Source: Colletotrichum lupini (taxonomy: Eukaryota; Ascomycota; Sordariomycetes; Glomerellales; Glomerellaceae). Taken from it: a stretch of 64,000 bases of DNA. Positions 19,629-31,382 of the stretch are shown piece after piece (the first letter of the stretch is position 1; every line of letters begins with the position of its first letter). The notes beneath the pieces are model-generated. The model was given only the letters and a program-made list of their open reading frames with translations. It did not search any database and was not told the origin of the DNA. Location of the stretch: NCBI RefSeq assembly GCF_023278565.1, contig NC_064676.1, forward strand, positions 6,200,001 to 6,264,000, read 5' to 3'. Both the position numbers and the translations under genes were made by a program.

Positions 19629-22600
19629 GTTGGGCGACGATTTGTGTGGTGTTGTGGGTAGTGATGTTAGGTGAAGATGATGAAGAGATGTGCCAATGAT
19701 GGTTCGTCCGAGACAGAAAGGAGCGTGTGTGAGGAGGACATGGCGGGCAGTATTATATGAATGTTTCGTCGATCGACAGACGAGACGAGGATTGAGAGCC
19801 GCTCGCAAGCGCAGTACGCTTATGCTGCTGAATGGGTGGGCAGAGTTGGGGGCGTCCAGTCTCAGTCGGCTAGGGGCGTGACGTCAAGAGAGGACCGAGG
19901 CCTTGGAGTCAGTCAATGTGCGAGGGAGACCACACTCCAGAGAGAGTGCCCGATGACTTGGGATGGACGGCGGTGCCACCGTATGCCACCGAGGTGTTGC
20001 CGTCCGGGGCCCGGGGTCTCCAGGTTGAAGGAATCGGCCCGTTCCCCATCTTTTTCTAGTGTCAGGCAAAGAGAAGAGACCTCAGAGACGAGAAGGAAGC
20101 CGAGGGGACGAAGATGCAGATTTGGTGGATCTCATTGGGTGTGTGGGCGCGAACTATGGAGGCCTGGTCCAATACTTCTGTGTAGTGTCAGTGTATTACA
20201 CCAGATTACCAATGCAGCTCTGGGGATGAGAATCATGGGATTCTTGGGAATTGTGGAAACAGACCAGGCAAAGAAAGTTACAGCGTTGGCCGGGGATAAC
20301 ATGGTCTGTCGATTGTTCCCTGGCACGGCGTGGAAGAAAATCGTGAGATTGAGCAACGGCTGGATGACGTTGGTGGACGAGGTGCGTTTTGTGGGAAGCC
20401 CAGGGGGGCGTGAGATGATGTAAAGATGCCGGATCCGCTCAAGGCCGTTTTACAGTGCAAAGTATCTTTTGCGCATTAACTTGGTGCGCGGTACCACAGA
20501 AAGCCGTTTTTGTACAAGTATAGGTACCGGTACACTAAGAGAAGGGTGCAGGGTGTGCCGGAGGAACCGGGGCCGGGGTACACTACACGAGCAGGTGGTC
20601 AAGTTCTCTGGAGATTCTTTCACGGCATATTCGGATTGCGGACTTGGGATTTGAGAAGTGAGCAACTTTGTGTTTGATAAACTGCGGATGAACATATGGT
20701 TAACGACAGACTTCTTTGATATGGAGCTTGGTGAAATGTCGTGGTGAGGTGAGCAACTCACAACACGCAATACACGCGACTCTTCTCTTCTGTCCGAATG
20801 TTCCTTCTCATCCAATTGAGGTACACAGTACACAAGTAGAAAGAGGGGCGATGAAATGAGGCCATCGTGATATGATACGGAATGTATCCGGCCAGCGAAT
20901 CTTGTGTGGAAAGATACATTAGGTGAGTCCCTGGACAGACGACGGAATGCTGCCGCGGCAGAGGGACGGCAGGCGCTGCCGGAATTGCTGCCCACGTCAC
21001 TGCCAACTGCGCACCAGTGAGAAGGCACGATGACAAGCGGGACGACACGAAATGCAGTCGCGTTGCCAATCATCGCCAAGCTGCTTCCCGACCGGGTGGA
21101 TCGGATCTCGTGCCAAGGGGCCAGTCATCCCAGGCAGGTTCTCAAGGCAGGTCCCGATCGCTCCCTTCTTGCCGAATGCACATGGTCCCTTTGGCCCTTC
21201 TTTCCCTGGCAACTCGAACCCGAAATGGTTTACTGCGTAATTACTGCTCGCCAAGTGAAGGCACAAATGGAAGCCATGGAAGGGCAGGAGAGCCGCTTCC
21301 TCAAGTCTCGGTAACTGTCTTGGATGATGAGAGACACAGCCAAACAAGCTCTGCCGAACGGGGGCCCAAGAAATCTTGATTGAACCACAGCACTTGCCTC
21401 AATCCCCAACCCCTGCCTCACATCCTCCTAAGTTCCTTCCTCATGAAAACCAGTAATACGTATCAATTCAATTCAGCCCCGCCAACACCAAACATCAGAT
21501 GACGTCGTTATTCAAAACACACGGAAAGAGGAAAAAAGAATGGAAGGAATCCAGAGATGTTGGAAAAAGATATCGCCGTGACACCTTCACGGCCCATCTC
21601 CGGCTTTCCGTTCTTTAGAGCCGTCGTTGCTCTCTTTCGGCCCTTTTCTCCCCTCAACCTCCAGATGTCTCCAGAGTCTCCAGCAAAGCCCCAAATATTC
21701 TCCAGAAATCTCCAGTCTTTTGCCCTTTCTGCTGCGTGCGCAGCGTGTCACGGTCTCTCTTTTCTATCCCCAGCTCCAGAAAACTCAGAGTCTCTTGCCT
21801 TATTCTACAGGTCTAACCGGTCTGTCGGTCGCCGTCCGAGGGAGAACCGACGCCAATTCTCCCCATCCTCCATCCCACCCACCCGAACCACGCAACCTAC
21901 GCCATCTTCCCCTCGGGGCTCCCAGATCTGTGGTGTTCTTTTCTCTCTTCAATGGATCATTTGGGGCCCCTTCCGGGGAACGAGATGCGAATCAAAGGGG
22001 CCTCGCACCGTCCCCATTGTTTCGGCCTCCGCCACGACGCCGTCGCCCCCAACGGCCAACCACATCACCATCGAGCCCCGTCTTCCCCCGGACACCTTTC
22101 CGAGTCTCGACTTTTCTTTGATTTCTCCGGTATCGTAAGAGGGGTCGTAAGACGAGGTCATGAGGCTCTCATGGGGTTCGGCGATTCCTAAGAAGAAAAG
22201 TATCGTGCCTCGGCTTATTCGTCTCCACAGTTATTTTCGTCAGTCACGCACTCACCAGAACCACCACGGAACATACTTCCCAGCACTGTTAAGTTCGCGA
22301 CATATCGACGACACCTAATCTCCACTGTTATCACGCGTCACTTCTTTCCAGAGAACAAACAGCTTTCCAGCCTGTACGAGAAAAAACTGGATCTCGACTG
22401 GGAATCAAAACTCGACAATCAGGGGACGATCCCTCCGCCCTAAGTGACTGATTTTCGGATCAGCCACGTGCCTAGCCCCAACATTCGCCATTCAGTTGCG
22501 CCAGTTCATCTCCATTACGATCCATCCAACTGTTACAGCGATACACACATTTTTTTGATAATCGGCGCCGTCCACTTTTCTCGGTCGCACTGCGGTATCT

Positions 22601-22957
22601 CTCTGCATTGCTATGCGCACCTATTATACGGATCTATTATTGCACCTCACGATGGTCTGCACGGCTCCGGCTTCTCCGTAAACCCCCCAGGCGTTACTCT
22701 GTCACTGAACTGCCAGGGCGTCCTTGGTTATGGTCGCGGGAACGCTGGGCCCGCCGTGCTTCCTCCCGCAATAATCATTCTTCCCGTTTCAGCTTCCGAG
22801 CTCCCATGGCTCTCCCTGCGGTCCCGACCAGTCCCGACGATCCCCGATAAAATTTCAATGTCGCCGACATAGCACATCGGCACCTTCAGACGCGTCCAAA
22901 TTGCAGACCCAAGCGTTACGTGATCAAAGCTGAACGGACCGAATGCTGTTATGCGAC
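19629..22957. other. 3.3-kb intergenic region upstream of hexose transporter
   Basis: No gene found on either strand. The longest frames (for example 19761-20423 plus, 20450-21079 minus, 21557-22138 plus) are compositionally random and lack splice-supported continuation. Sequences of the SYGGRG type occur (for example CTGGGG near 20219 and CCGGGG near 21976). It probably serves as an extended promoter for the transporter; a non-coding transcript cannot be excluded. Confidence 0.4.
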
Positions 22958-24297
22958 CTACCACGTGGACTGTAAGCCATTGACCCCCGTCGGCTTATCA
23001 GCCAAAGTGGTGATCCGAAAGCCGTGTCGCAGCCCTTCCTGTGGGTTGTGGACGTTGTAGTCCGAGATGGCAGTGTGCGCCGTCACTCTGTTATCCCAGA
23101 GAGCGACAGTTCCCTCTTCCCACTTGACGCGGACTTGGAAGTCCTGGCCGTTGTTGATATGCTGTTTCTTTTTGTCAATAGGGAACTGAAACCCGAATGC
23201 TGGTATCACAAACCTTGAACAGGAGTTTCAGCAGCGCATCTGGTTCCTCATCTCGAAGGCCGACAATCCTCTTTGTGAAGCCTGGATTGATGAACAGCGC
23301 CTTTTGGCCAGTTGCCTGCGACATGGAAGACATTAGTGGAACGGACTTAATCGCGAGCTACAATTTATGGCGACATTACATACGGGATGAATCCGAACAA
23401 TGGGATGCTCCGACTTGACCGGCTCCCTCCGCACAAATTTGCCGTCTCGACGACCGTTGTCAGCTTGGGGAAAGCCGCTGTGTTCTGCTCTTAACCCCTC
23501 GAGAAGAGCTTGTATCGGCCTCGACAATCGCGTATACGCCGCCGTCTGAGAAACCCACGCCGTGTCGCCGCCCGTCTCAGGTACAGAGAGAAGTGTAAGG
23601 ATCGTGAGGCCCGGTGATTGGTGCTCATACGACACGTCTGAGAGGTACCCGATGGTCGAGAGTTTGTTGCTCTTGCTCCGGTTGCGATACTCATTGTCCG
23701 GACCCAGGTAGATGTTGTGCAGCTCGAGATGGTCCTTGACATGCGCGCCGACGGGCTGGAAACTTGTCAGCAAACTCTTTGCCGAAATGGCAGAGTGAGA
23801 TGGCCACGAACGTGGATGTGGAGAGGACCAAAGTATTTCCCGAATTTCTTTTGCTTCTCGATGCTGATGTCCTTGAAGTCTTGGTCTCGGAACACGACGA
23901 CGCCGCGCTCCGCGATGAGAAGTGCAAGCTCGTCTCTCTGTCTGTCGTTCAGCTGAGATAGTTGCAAGCCTCGAATCTCGGTGCCAATGACTGGTGTCAG
24001 CTTCGTGGCCTTGATCTCTTTGTTGTCCCTCGGAAGGAGATTTAGCTTCTCCTTGTTCGCTACGAGACCGCGGTCGTTGAACTCGAATGGCTGTAGCGGG
24101 GGAAAGGATGTCTTTTCGTCGTATACCGGCAAGTATTGGGCGTATTTGTACTAATGTCATTGTCAATCTTGTTACCTTGATACAAATCAAGTGATGTATT
24201 AATGCCATACCTGATCGTGGATCTTATCATCGTATGCCAAGGTCAGCTTGACGGGTGCAGTCTCAGCGTGAGTTTCGGTTGTAGTGGTTGTAGACAT
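22958..24297 (-). CDS. TauD/TfdA-type alpha-ketoglutarate dioxygenase, first metal-ligand His missing
   Basis: Fe(II)/2-oxoglutarate dioxygenase related to fungal sulfonate/taurine dioxygenases. Five exons (24297-24211, 24150-23812, 23755-23384, 23315-23214, 23161-22958) close to 367 residues. Conserved: GTEIRGLQLSQL, ERGVVVFRDQDF, FGPLHIHPVGAH, ALFINPGFTKRIVGL, the distal ligand His329 in WDNRVTAHTA and the 2-oxoglutarate-binding Arg in GLRHGFRIT. The proximal HxD motif normally reads YHSDVSYE; here it is YLSDVSYE, so residue 180 is Leu (codon CTC) where His is expected, while Asp182 remains. All splice sites and the frame are otherwise intact, so this is not a decayed gene. It may be inactive or repurposed (some halogenases and other members replace one ligand), or simply a point mutation. 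Confidence 0.9.
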
Positions 24298-25206
24298 TGT
24301 AAGTGATGGTTCTTTTTTCTTTCTTGCTTCTGGGTAATCAAATAGACAAGTTCCATCAAATTTTCAATCTGTCGCGTGTCATGGCTGGTTCATTGGGCCT
24401 GCTTTAATATGGTATGAACCGAGTCTGGTATTCTAAGAGTCAATCGCGTCAATCGACGTGATATGGCGATTACTGAAGCCATTCATCCTTTGGCTCGCGC
24501 CATTGCGACTTGCATGCGGGGAAAGCAAGATAAAAGCATCACTGTGCAGTAACACCATTTGACTGGACGCGAGATCCGGAGGGGGTTCGGATGTGAAGCT
24601 TGCGTTCATCGGCATATTCCAACACCACAGTCACTGGGACCTACACTGCCCAACGAGGACGAATCAAATGGTCTCGCCCTAGCTGTACCGCTGCTATGTA
24701 TTGCTAGCAGTGACACTGGCTTCGTCCTGTTGATCCATCGGCATTAGTCAACGTGGTTTACGTGATTTGTGAAGAGGATGGCATCAAGTCCGATAGTGTT
24801 CCGATGCCGAAGATGACGCGGGACCGCTTCGGCGAGGGTGGGGTGCCCCGCACCGGCTCCGGAAAACGTGTGACTATACTGGGAGAGAAACTTAGGCTTC
24901 GTATGTCATCCCAGACAGGAAACAGTCCCTGGAAATGGAATTGGAATCGCCAGCGAATCCTGTCCAGATAAGGCACTCTGAGGAGTCGCAATTCTGGGTC
25001 GATCCTATTTTTGGGTTATTGAAGTGCTTAGTTCTTCGGCGCCAACACTGTGGCACATTCGGAGTATCGGAAGGCCACAACGTAGTTTCCAATTATTTGC
25101 TTTCTTGTGCTCTTGTCGCCGGTATATAGTAATGGTTTCCTAGCAACGACCTACAATGTTCGCAATATGATAGAACCATCACTTCCTCGGATGAGAATGG
25201 GCAAAT
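24298..25206. other. Intergenic region
   Basis: About 0.9 kb holding the promoter of the dioxygenase and the 3' flank of the oligopeptidase. No gene or repeat recognised. Confidence 0.4.
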
Positions 25207-27674
25207 CTACGCCGACAACCCCAATTCTTCATAAAATGGCTCCATACGGACCTCACGACCAAGAAACTCCAACAAGGTCGTCATCTCGGGCTGGCCGCCC
25301 CCCTTCTCCAGCACGCCGTACCTATACTTGCGCCCTGCTTCCCCGCTCATGGGGTCCGCCTCGAAAATGGTTGAGAAAATATCTTGCGCGTAGACTTTTG
25401 AGCTGTTCGTCGCAAACACAAGTTCGGTTAGTGAAGACTTTCTTTCATGGCCACCTAAGCCAACGGGAGGAAGTCTCCCAAGACCGGGAAAAGAGGGGGA
25501 AGAGAAAGTGTAGACTCACAAAAAGTACCCGTAGAACCCGGCATCGTACTCGTCCATCAGGTGTCCGATGTTAGTATACCCGTGTCCCCAGTTGGCATCG
25601 TCGCCTGGCAGAAGAGGCGGATCGTCCGTCGGGACGATCTCCCGTCGGAGGCTGTTCCATAGCGTCGTAAAGTCCACGGCGGCTTCTCCCTCGACGGCAC
25701 CGGCGGCAGCGCTGGCAGTTGGATCCTCCCGCGTGATGGTCGACGCGGGCAACTGATGCACAGCCATATCGAAAACGCTAATAAAAAGCTGCTGCAGCGT
25801 TCCCAGCCCCTGACCGACGTGCTTCGCGGCAACGAGGCCCTCAACGACGGACTCTGGGATTCGTTCCGGCGGCTGGGTCGATCCCTCCTCTGCTTCTCCT
25901 TGCACTCCCCTGATAACCTGCTTCTCCTGCCAGTCCAGCAGACACTCCTTAGATAGATACGAGTAATGTCGGCCCAGCCCGCGTAGCTGCTCCGCGCTCC
26001 AGCACCAATTCTCGAGCATTTGAGACGGCGCCTCGCCGAAGTCGACTACGGTGCCCATGGGCCCGTGGAAGCGCGCGAAGGAGGTGCGGGAGACGAGGTC
26101 GTGGATTGCGTGGCCTAGTTCGTGGAAGAGGGTTACGACGTCGGCGTGGCGGAGGAGGGTTGGGGAGGATGGAGAGGAGGGAGGGGGGAAGGAGCAGAGG
26201 AGGGCTGTGGAGGGGTATGTGCGGGTTTGGTCCGGGTTTGTGAAGCCCTGGGAGATCGTTAGCCTTGGGTAGATGTAGTAGAGAAAGAGAGAGAAATGTG
26301 ATGATCTCTGTGGGGTGGGGAAAGGAGAGGACTTACGGGTACGAGACTGAAGTTGGCAGGGTTCCCGTATTTCCCATCTCGATGATAGAGGTCAAGGTAG
26401 AGATACCCCAGAAGCCCGCCCCCTTCATCAGCAGAGTCCCACGCGGAGAATAGCCGCACATCTTCATGCCAGACGATATCCTTCCCCTTCCCTGTGCTCG
26501 ACAAGGCATCCCTCGCCTCTCTGCCAGCAATTTCGAAAAACTCCATCCCAAACAACCTCTTAAAGATACCCAGCATGCCCTCCACAGTTTGCTCTAACGG
26601 GAAGTACTCTGAAATACGCTCCTGGTCAACTGCATACCCCTCCTTAAGCAACTGATTCGTGTAGTACGCCGTGTCCCACGTATACAATTTCCCATCATAA
26701 ATCTCGCCCCTCTCCTCCTCGACATCATGCCTCTTCAGCTTCAGGAGGTGTTCCTTTTCCACTTGTCCGCCCTGGACTAACTTCTCTCGGAGAGAGGAGA
26801 GGAAGGACGTGACGTGAGCCGGGGACCCAGCCATCTTTTCTTCCGTGCTGAGGGTCGCGTGATCGGGGTACCCCAGCAAACGGGCAGCCTCGTGGCGTAG
26901 GAGGACGACGCGCCGGAAGATGGCGATGTTTTCGCGGCAGCGGGTGTCGTATGCCAACCGGGCGCGGCGGCGTGTGTTGGGCCGGTGGGCGGTGCGGAGG
27001 AGGTGAGAGAGGTGAAGGGGGATTTTGATCCGGAGTTTCCCTGCCGTCTCGGGGCTTTCGTCGTCCCCTTCTTCGAGACGCGCGAGCGCGTCGGGCGGAA
27101 AGCCGTCTAGTTCCTTCGGGGTGAACCATACCGAGACATCCGCCTCGGCAAGGTTCTTTGCGAATTCAGCCGTGAGGGACACGATTTCGGCGCGGATTGT
27201 GCGGAAGCGGTCCCGTTCTGATCCAGCGGGGATACGCAGGCCGTTCTTGACGAATTCGCCATGTTTCTTGTGGAGATAGTTCCTGGCTTCCGGGTTTAGG
27301 TAGCGCGTTTCCGCGGCGTCGTTGTAGACTGCGTCGACGAGCTTGAAGAGCGCTTCGTTGTTGGCGCCTTCGAGTTCTGCGTCGCGGAGGAGGGACCGAG
27401 CTTGGGAGGAGGCGGAGCGGGTCTCTTGGTCTGGGGAGACTGCGTTGTGGAAGAGGAGGAGGGAGGATGCGGAGTAGAGGGCGTTTTCGGCGTGGGCTAG
27501 CGGGAGGAGGGTGTTTGCGTAGGTTGCGTCGCGGGTTGAGATTGTTGATGGGATGGAGGATTGGGCTGCGCGGTGCTTTGAGATGAGGGTGGTGATTGTG
27601 GTTAGGATTTGGGAGGGGGAGGTTGTGAAGGTGGGGGGTGGTTGTGGGGGGTTGCGGGGAGGGGAGGGGGCCAT
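25207..27674 (-). CDS. M3-family metallopeptidase (saccharolysin/thimet oligopeptidase)
   Basis: Zinc oligopeptidase that cleaves short peptides in the cytosol or mitochondria. Exons 27674-26337, 26247-25520 and 25402-25207 close in frame to 753 residues. The catalytic FHELGHAIHD (HExxH, residues about 488-496) lies in exon 2 with the downstream third ligand region GPMGTVVDFGEAPSQMLENW. Upstream, FSAWDSADEGGGLLGYLYLDLYHRDGKY is the conserved pre-catalytic strand. C-terminal GHGYTNIGHLMDEYDAGFYGY and RKYRYGVLEKGG are also family-typical. Two introns were resolved, 26248-26336 and 25403-25519. The N-terminus (MAPSPPRNPPQPPPTFTTSP) is Pro-rich without a clear mitochondrial presequence. Confidence 0.93.
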
Positions 27675-28957
27675 GGTGGTGATGAAGTGAGCTGGGAGTA
27701 GGGTTGAATTGGGAGTGGAGGTCGAGGGAGTTGTCGAAGCTTGAAGTGTAGGAATTTGATGCCAAGAGCGGGATATCGTGATCTTTTGAGTCTGTGGCGT
27801 TTAGGCAGCGGTTTTGCTGGTTTGGCGGGGAATCACTCACTCGTTGGTTTCAACTTTTGCGATCTTGTTGGTGCAGGGATGATATGCGAGGGGTAGGCGG
27901 GTCGTTTGCCGGTTAGCTATCTTGAAAGATGGGACTGTTGGATTCAAGAAAGATCTGACAGAGAAAGTGTTCGTGGATGCCTTCGGCAGACCACCGGTGC
28001 CGTTGTGATGTTGACCAGAGATTGGACGAATTTGCAGTGGAATGCAAATTCAAAACACCACAAATCGCTAGGCATCCAGTATTATCAAGGTAGTGACACA
28101 ATCAGAATCTCGTAGGCAGCACTTTAAAGATAGCGCCCGAGTTAACGGATCCCTTTGCATGCAGGACTAAGGTGCCTCATGTTGGACTAATCTGCAAGCA
28201 GTCAGATCCGGGAAAGGCCCGGATGGAGCCCCCGCCCGTTTTCGGCTTGATTGGCCGATGGGCTGTGCCGAGATCCGGCCGGCCGGGGCGGGGAACGGGG
28301 CGGGGGGAAAAGCCGGGGCTCAAGGGGTCGGACGAGGGAGACCGTCTCGGCTGTTCGCTTTGAGGACAATGACTATCTTCGAAGGATCAATTGATTAACC
28401 CCACTAGAAACGAGTTTTCTTCCGCGAGGCAATCTGGAATTGAGGGTCCACGCTGTTGTCTGAGTCGTCCAGCTTGTAGTTTGCAAATGACCTTGGCTAT
28501 AATGGCATACTGAGATCGTACTTAGATGCAGTCCATGGCCTCCATTTGAAAGTGTCAAGGCACTGACAACGTGAATACCTCTCATCTGGAAGTAAATGCC
28601 ATCCTGCCTCTAGGAAGATTAGGCAGACGTTGGACGGTCAAGTGCAATCCCCAACCAAAGCGCGCCAGCTTTCATTTCCCCAACAATGTCAGCATCCTCC
28701 GCCAAGGATTATAGTGTCTTGGGCCATCCTACTCGCCTTTATTCATCACTTGAGGCTTCTCAATTGGATTCTTACTGACTAATTGCGCCGGTCGGGCTGA
28801 TATTCCGGCCACCGACTTTATTTGACATCCTCACGCCACTCCTTCGAACCTACAAACGCAATCGTTGATTCATCTCGTAGAACATAGCATCCACAGAAGA
28901 CTGACTTTGTTTTTTCCTCCCTCATAACACTATTCCTTAGATTATAGCAGCGCCAAC
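27675..28957. other. Divergent intergenic region
   Basis: About 1.3 kb between the oligopeptidase (-) and the DHA2 transporter (+), containing both promoters. A GC-rich patch lies around 28240-28340. No gene recognised. Confidence 0.4.
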
Positions 28958-31062
28958 ATGGCCAGCATATCTTCGGGCCTAGCAGTTGTCTATCCTGTGG
29001 ATGAGGGAAGCGGCAAGCTCGGAAGCGCAACACCGTCGCGACGAGGCCCTCCCAACGAGAATCGCCATCAAATCCCCTCACCACCGCAATTCCAGGAGCC
29101 CCCCATCTCTACCATCCGCACTCCATCAGTCCAAGATGAGCATCTCAGCAATGCCCCCGATCCCGATCTGCCTCTCCCCTCCAACCCCGCCACCGCCATC
29201 CCAAAGCTCTCAGGAACAAGCATAACCCTCACAATGACATCCCTCTGCCTCTCAGCAACCCTCTCCGCCCTCGACATGACAATCGTCACCACCGCCGTCC
29301 CCAACATCGTCGCCTCCCTCGACTCCATTGCCGGCTACATCTGGGTCGGCTCCGCATTCATCCTCGGCTTCACGGCCGTCACACCCGTCTGGGGCTCCGT
29401 CGCAGACCTCTGGGGTCGGAAACCTATTATACTGCTCGCCCTGACCATCTTCCTGGCGGGGAGCCTGCTGTGCGCGCTGGCGCCGCACATGGATGCGCTG
29501 ATTGCGGGGCGCGCGGTGCAGGGTGTCGGTGCGTCGGGGATGGGGGTGATGGTGAATACCATCATCTGCGACTTGTTCTCGTTGAGGGATCGAGGGTTGT
29601 ATCTTGCTGTTACGTCTGTTATTTGGGCTGTTGGGAGTGCGGTTGGGCCGGTCCTTGGGGGTGTGTTTACTACGCGATTGGAGTAAGTACTCCCTCGGTA
29701 AGATATAATTATTGACTTCGACTGACCCATCTACTCCTCTTGTTAGCTGGCGATGGTGTTTCTGGATTAATCGTAAGTAGCCCCACGCGAACTAGAACAC
29801 CCAACGGAAAACTGACCATGTTCAAGTGCCAATTGGTGGCGTTGTCTTCATAGTCCTCGTCTTCTTCCTGGACCTCCCTTCACCCAACACACCAGTATTG
29901 GCAGGCCTCAAAGCCATAGACTGGACGGGAAGCGCCCTCTGTATGAGCGGAGCTCTCATGATTCTCCTTGCCCTCGACTTCGGCGACGTCGTACACCCAT
30001 GGTCCTCCGCCACCGTAATCTGCCTCATCGTCTTCGGCACCGTCGTCATTGGCATATTCCTCGTGAACGAGTGGAAATTTGCCGCTAACCCTGTTCTACC
30101 CCTTCGGCTTCTCTCAAGCTGGTCGAAAGCGGCAGCGTACAGCGTCTTCGCCTTCAACGCGTACGTCTTTATCGGTATCACGTACTACCTGCCGCTTTAC
30201 TCCCAAGCCGTGCTGGGCGCGAATGCGTTGACGTCGGGGTTGTATATGCTACCGCTGATCGTCTCTTGCTCGTTGTCTGCAGCGTTTGCTGGGGTTTTCA
30301 TCCAGCGGACGGGACGGTATCGAGTGCTCATGTACGCGGCGCAGGTGCTGCTGATTCTCGGCACAGGTCTACTCATCAACCTCGAGTTCGACAAGAACCT
30401 GGCGAAGCTGTTCACTTTCCAGATCCTCACCGGCGTCGGCGTGGGGCTGAACATTGAAGCGCCGGTGCTGGCGGCGCAGGCTGCGACTACGGTGCGTGAT
30501 ACGGCTGCTGTGGTGGCTACAATGGGTTTCCTCAGGTCTATTGCGACGGCCATTTCTGTGGTTGTTGGTGGGGTTGTCTTCCAGAACCAGATGAAAGCTG
30601 AGAACCTGTATTTGGTCGAGATGATCGGTGGCGAGCTCGCTGGTCAGTTTGATGGAGAGAATGCGTCAGCTCATGTTGAGGACATCGCTCTGCTTGCGGC
30701 TGAGCAGCAGGTTCCTGTGCGCCAAGCGTATTTCAGAGCGCTCAAGACAGTCTGGATCATGGTAAGTAAGATCTCAACGTCGAAAAATTGCTATGTGAAA
30801 TATCCTTGAGGAACCACCGTTTAGTTTGCGTACATTTGCTAATAAAAACACCCAGTACGTCGCATTTTCGGGCCTGGCGTTGGTGCTCAACCTCTTCGTA
30901 TCAGAGCACCATCTGAGCGATGAGAGAAAGGCGGCTGTTCTCGGCGTCGATAGAGGAACCCCGGGCTTATTAGATCAACCAGCCCAAGTAGAGGAGATAC
31001 CGCTCGAGACGACTGGCAGACAGCAAGACAATGTCCATCAACGCAGAAATCGGGCCACATGA
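28958..31062 (+). CDS. MFS multidrug/small-molecule transporter, DHA2 (14-TM) type
   Basis: Proton-antiport exporter of the drug:H+ antiporter-2 family. Exons 28958-29682, 29747-29772, 29827-30761 and 30856-31062 close to 630 residues. An N-terminal cytosolic, Pro/Ser-rich stretch of about 90 residues precedes span 1. Motif A WGSVADLWGRKP follows span 2; motif C-like GSAVGPVLGGVFTTRLE is in span 5; the family signature DWRWCFWINLPIGG is rebuilt only when the 26-nt second exon is included. The C-terminal tail is hydrophilic (LETTGRQQDNVHQRRN). It converges with the LtrA-like gene, the two stops being about 320 bp apart. The substrate is unknown. Confidence 0.9.
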
Positions 31063-31382
31063 GAAGGAAGTAGAATTCGCGCTCCTCGAGGGGAGTCATT
31101 AAAGCAATTAGATTTACAGGTGCCAGCCCTGAAAACGCCTCATAGCGTGTGGACTCTATGCCCTGTGCTGTCCTTGAACCCTGGACATGATTTTGATACA
31201 AAGAAAACTTGTCGAGCTGTGACCATAACCCCGTTCTAACCTCCCAATTCCCCGCTTTCCTCACACTGAAGGCCGTTATGATGTACAAACTGTTATATGA
31301 AATATATGGCGGTTGTAAGTTTCTTCACGCAGAAGCCATCGATCAACTTTTCAGGAAGCTCCGACTGTAGGAATGCCAGGCA
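31063..31382. terminator. Convergent 3' flanks of DHA2 transporter and LtrA-like gene
   Basis: A 320-bp region between two stop codons facing each other. It should contain both polyadenylation regions; no distinct signal or gene is evident. Confidence 0.35.

Noticed and set aside
20450..21079. 209-codon minus-strand frame
   Set aside because: No recognisable motif, random composition, and no splice-supported neighbours.
21557..22138. 193-codon plus-strand frame upstream of the dioxygenase gene
   Set aside because: Ser/Pro-rich content comes from a pyrimidine-rich strand; an overlapping frame is equally open, so it is probably non-coding.
23333..24208. 291-codon minus-strand frame overlapping the TauD-like gene
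   Set aside because: Chimera of intron and out-of-frame exon sequence; the spliced five-exon model recovers the full conserved domain.
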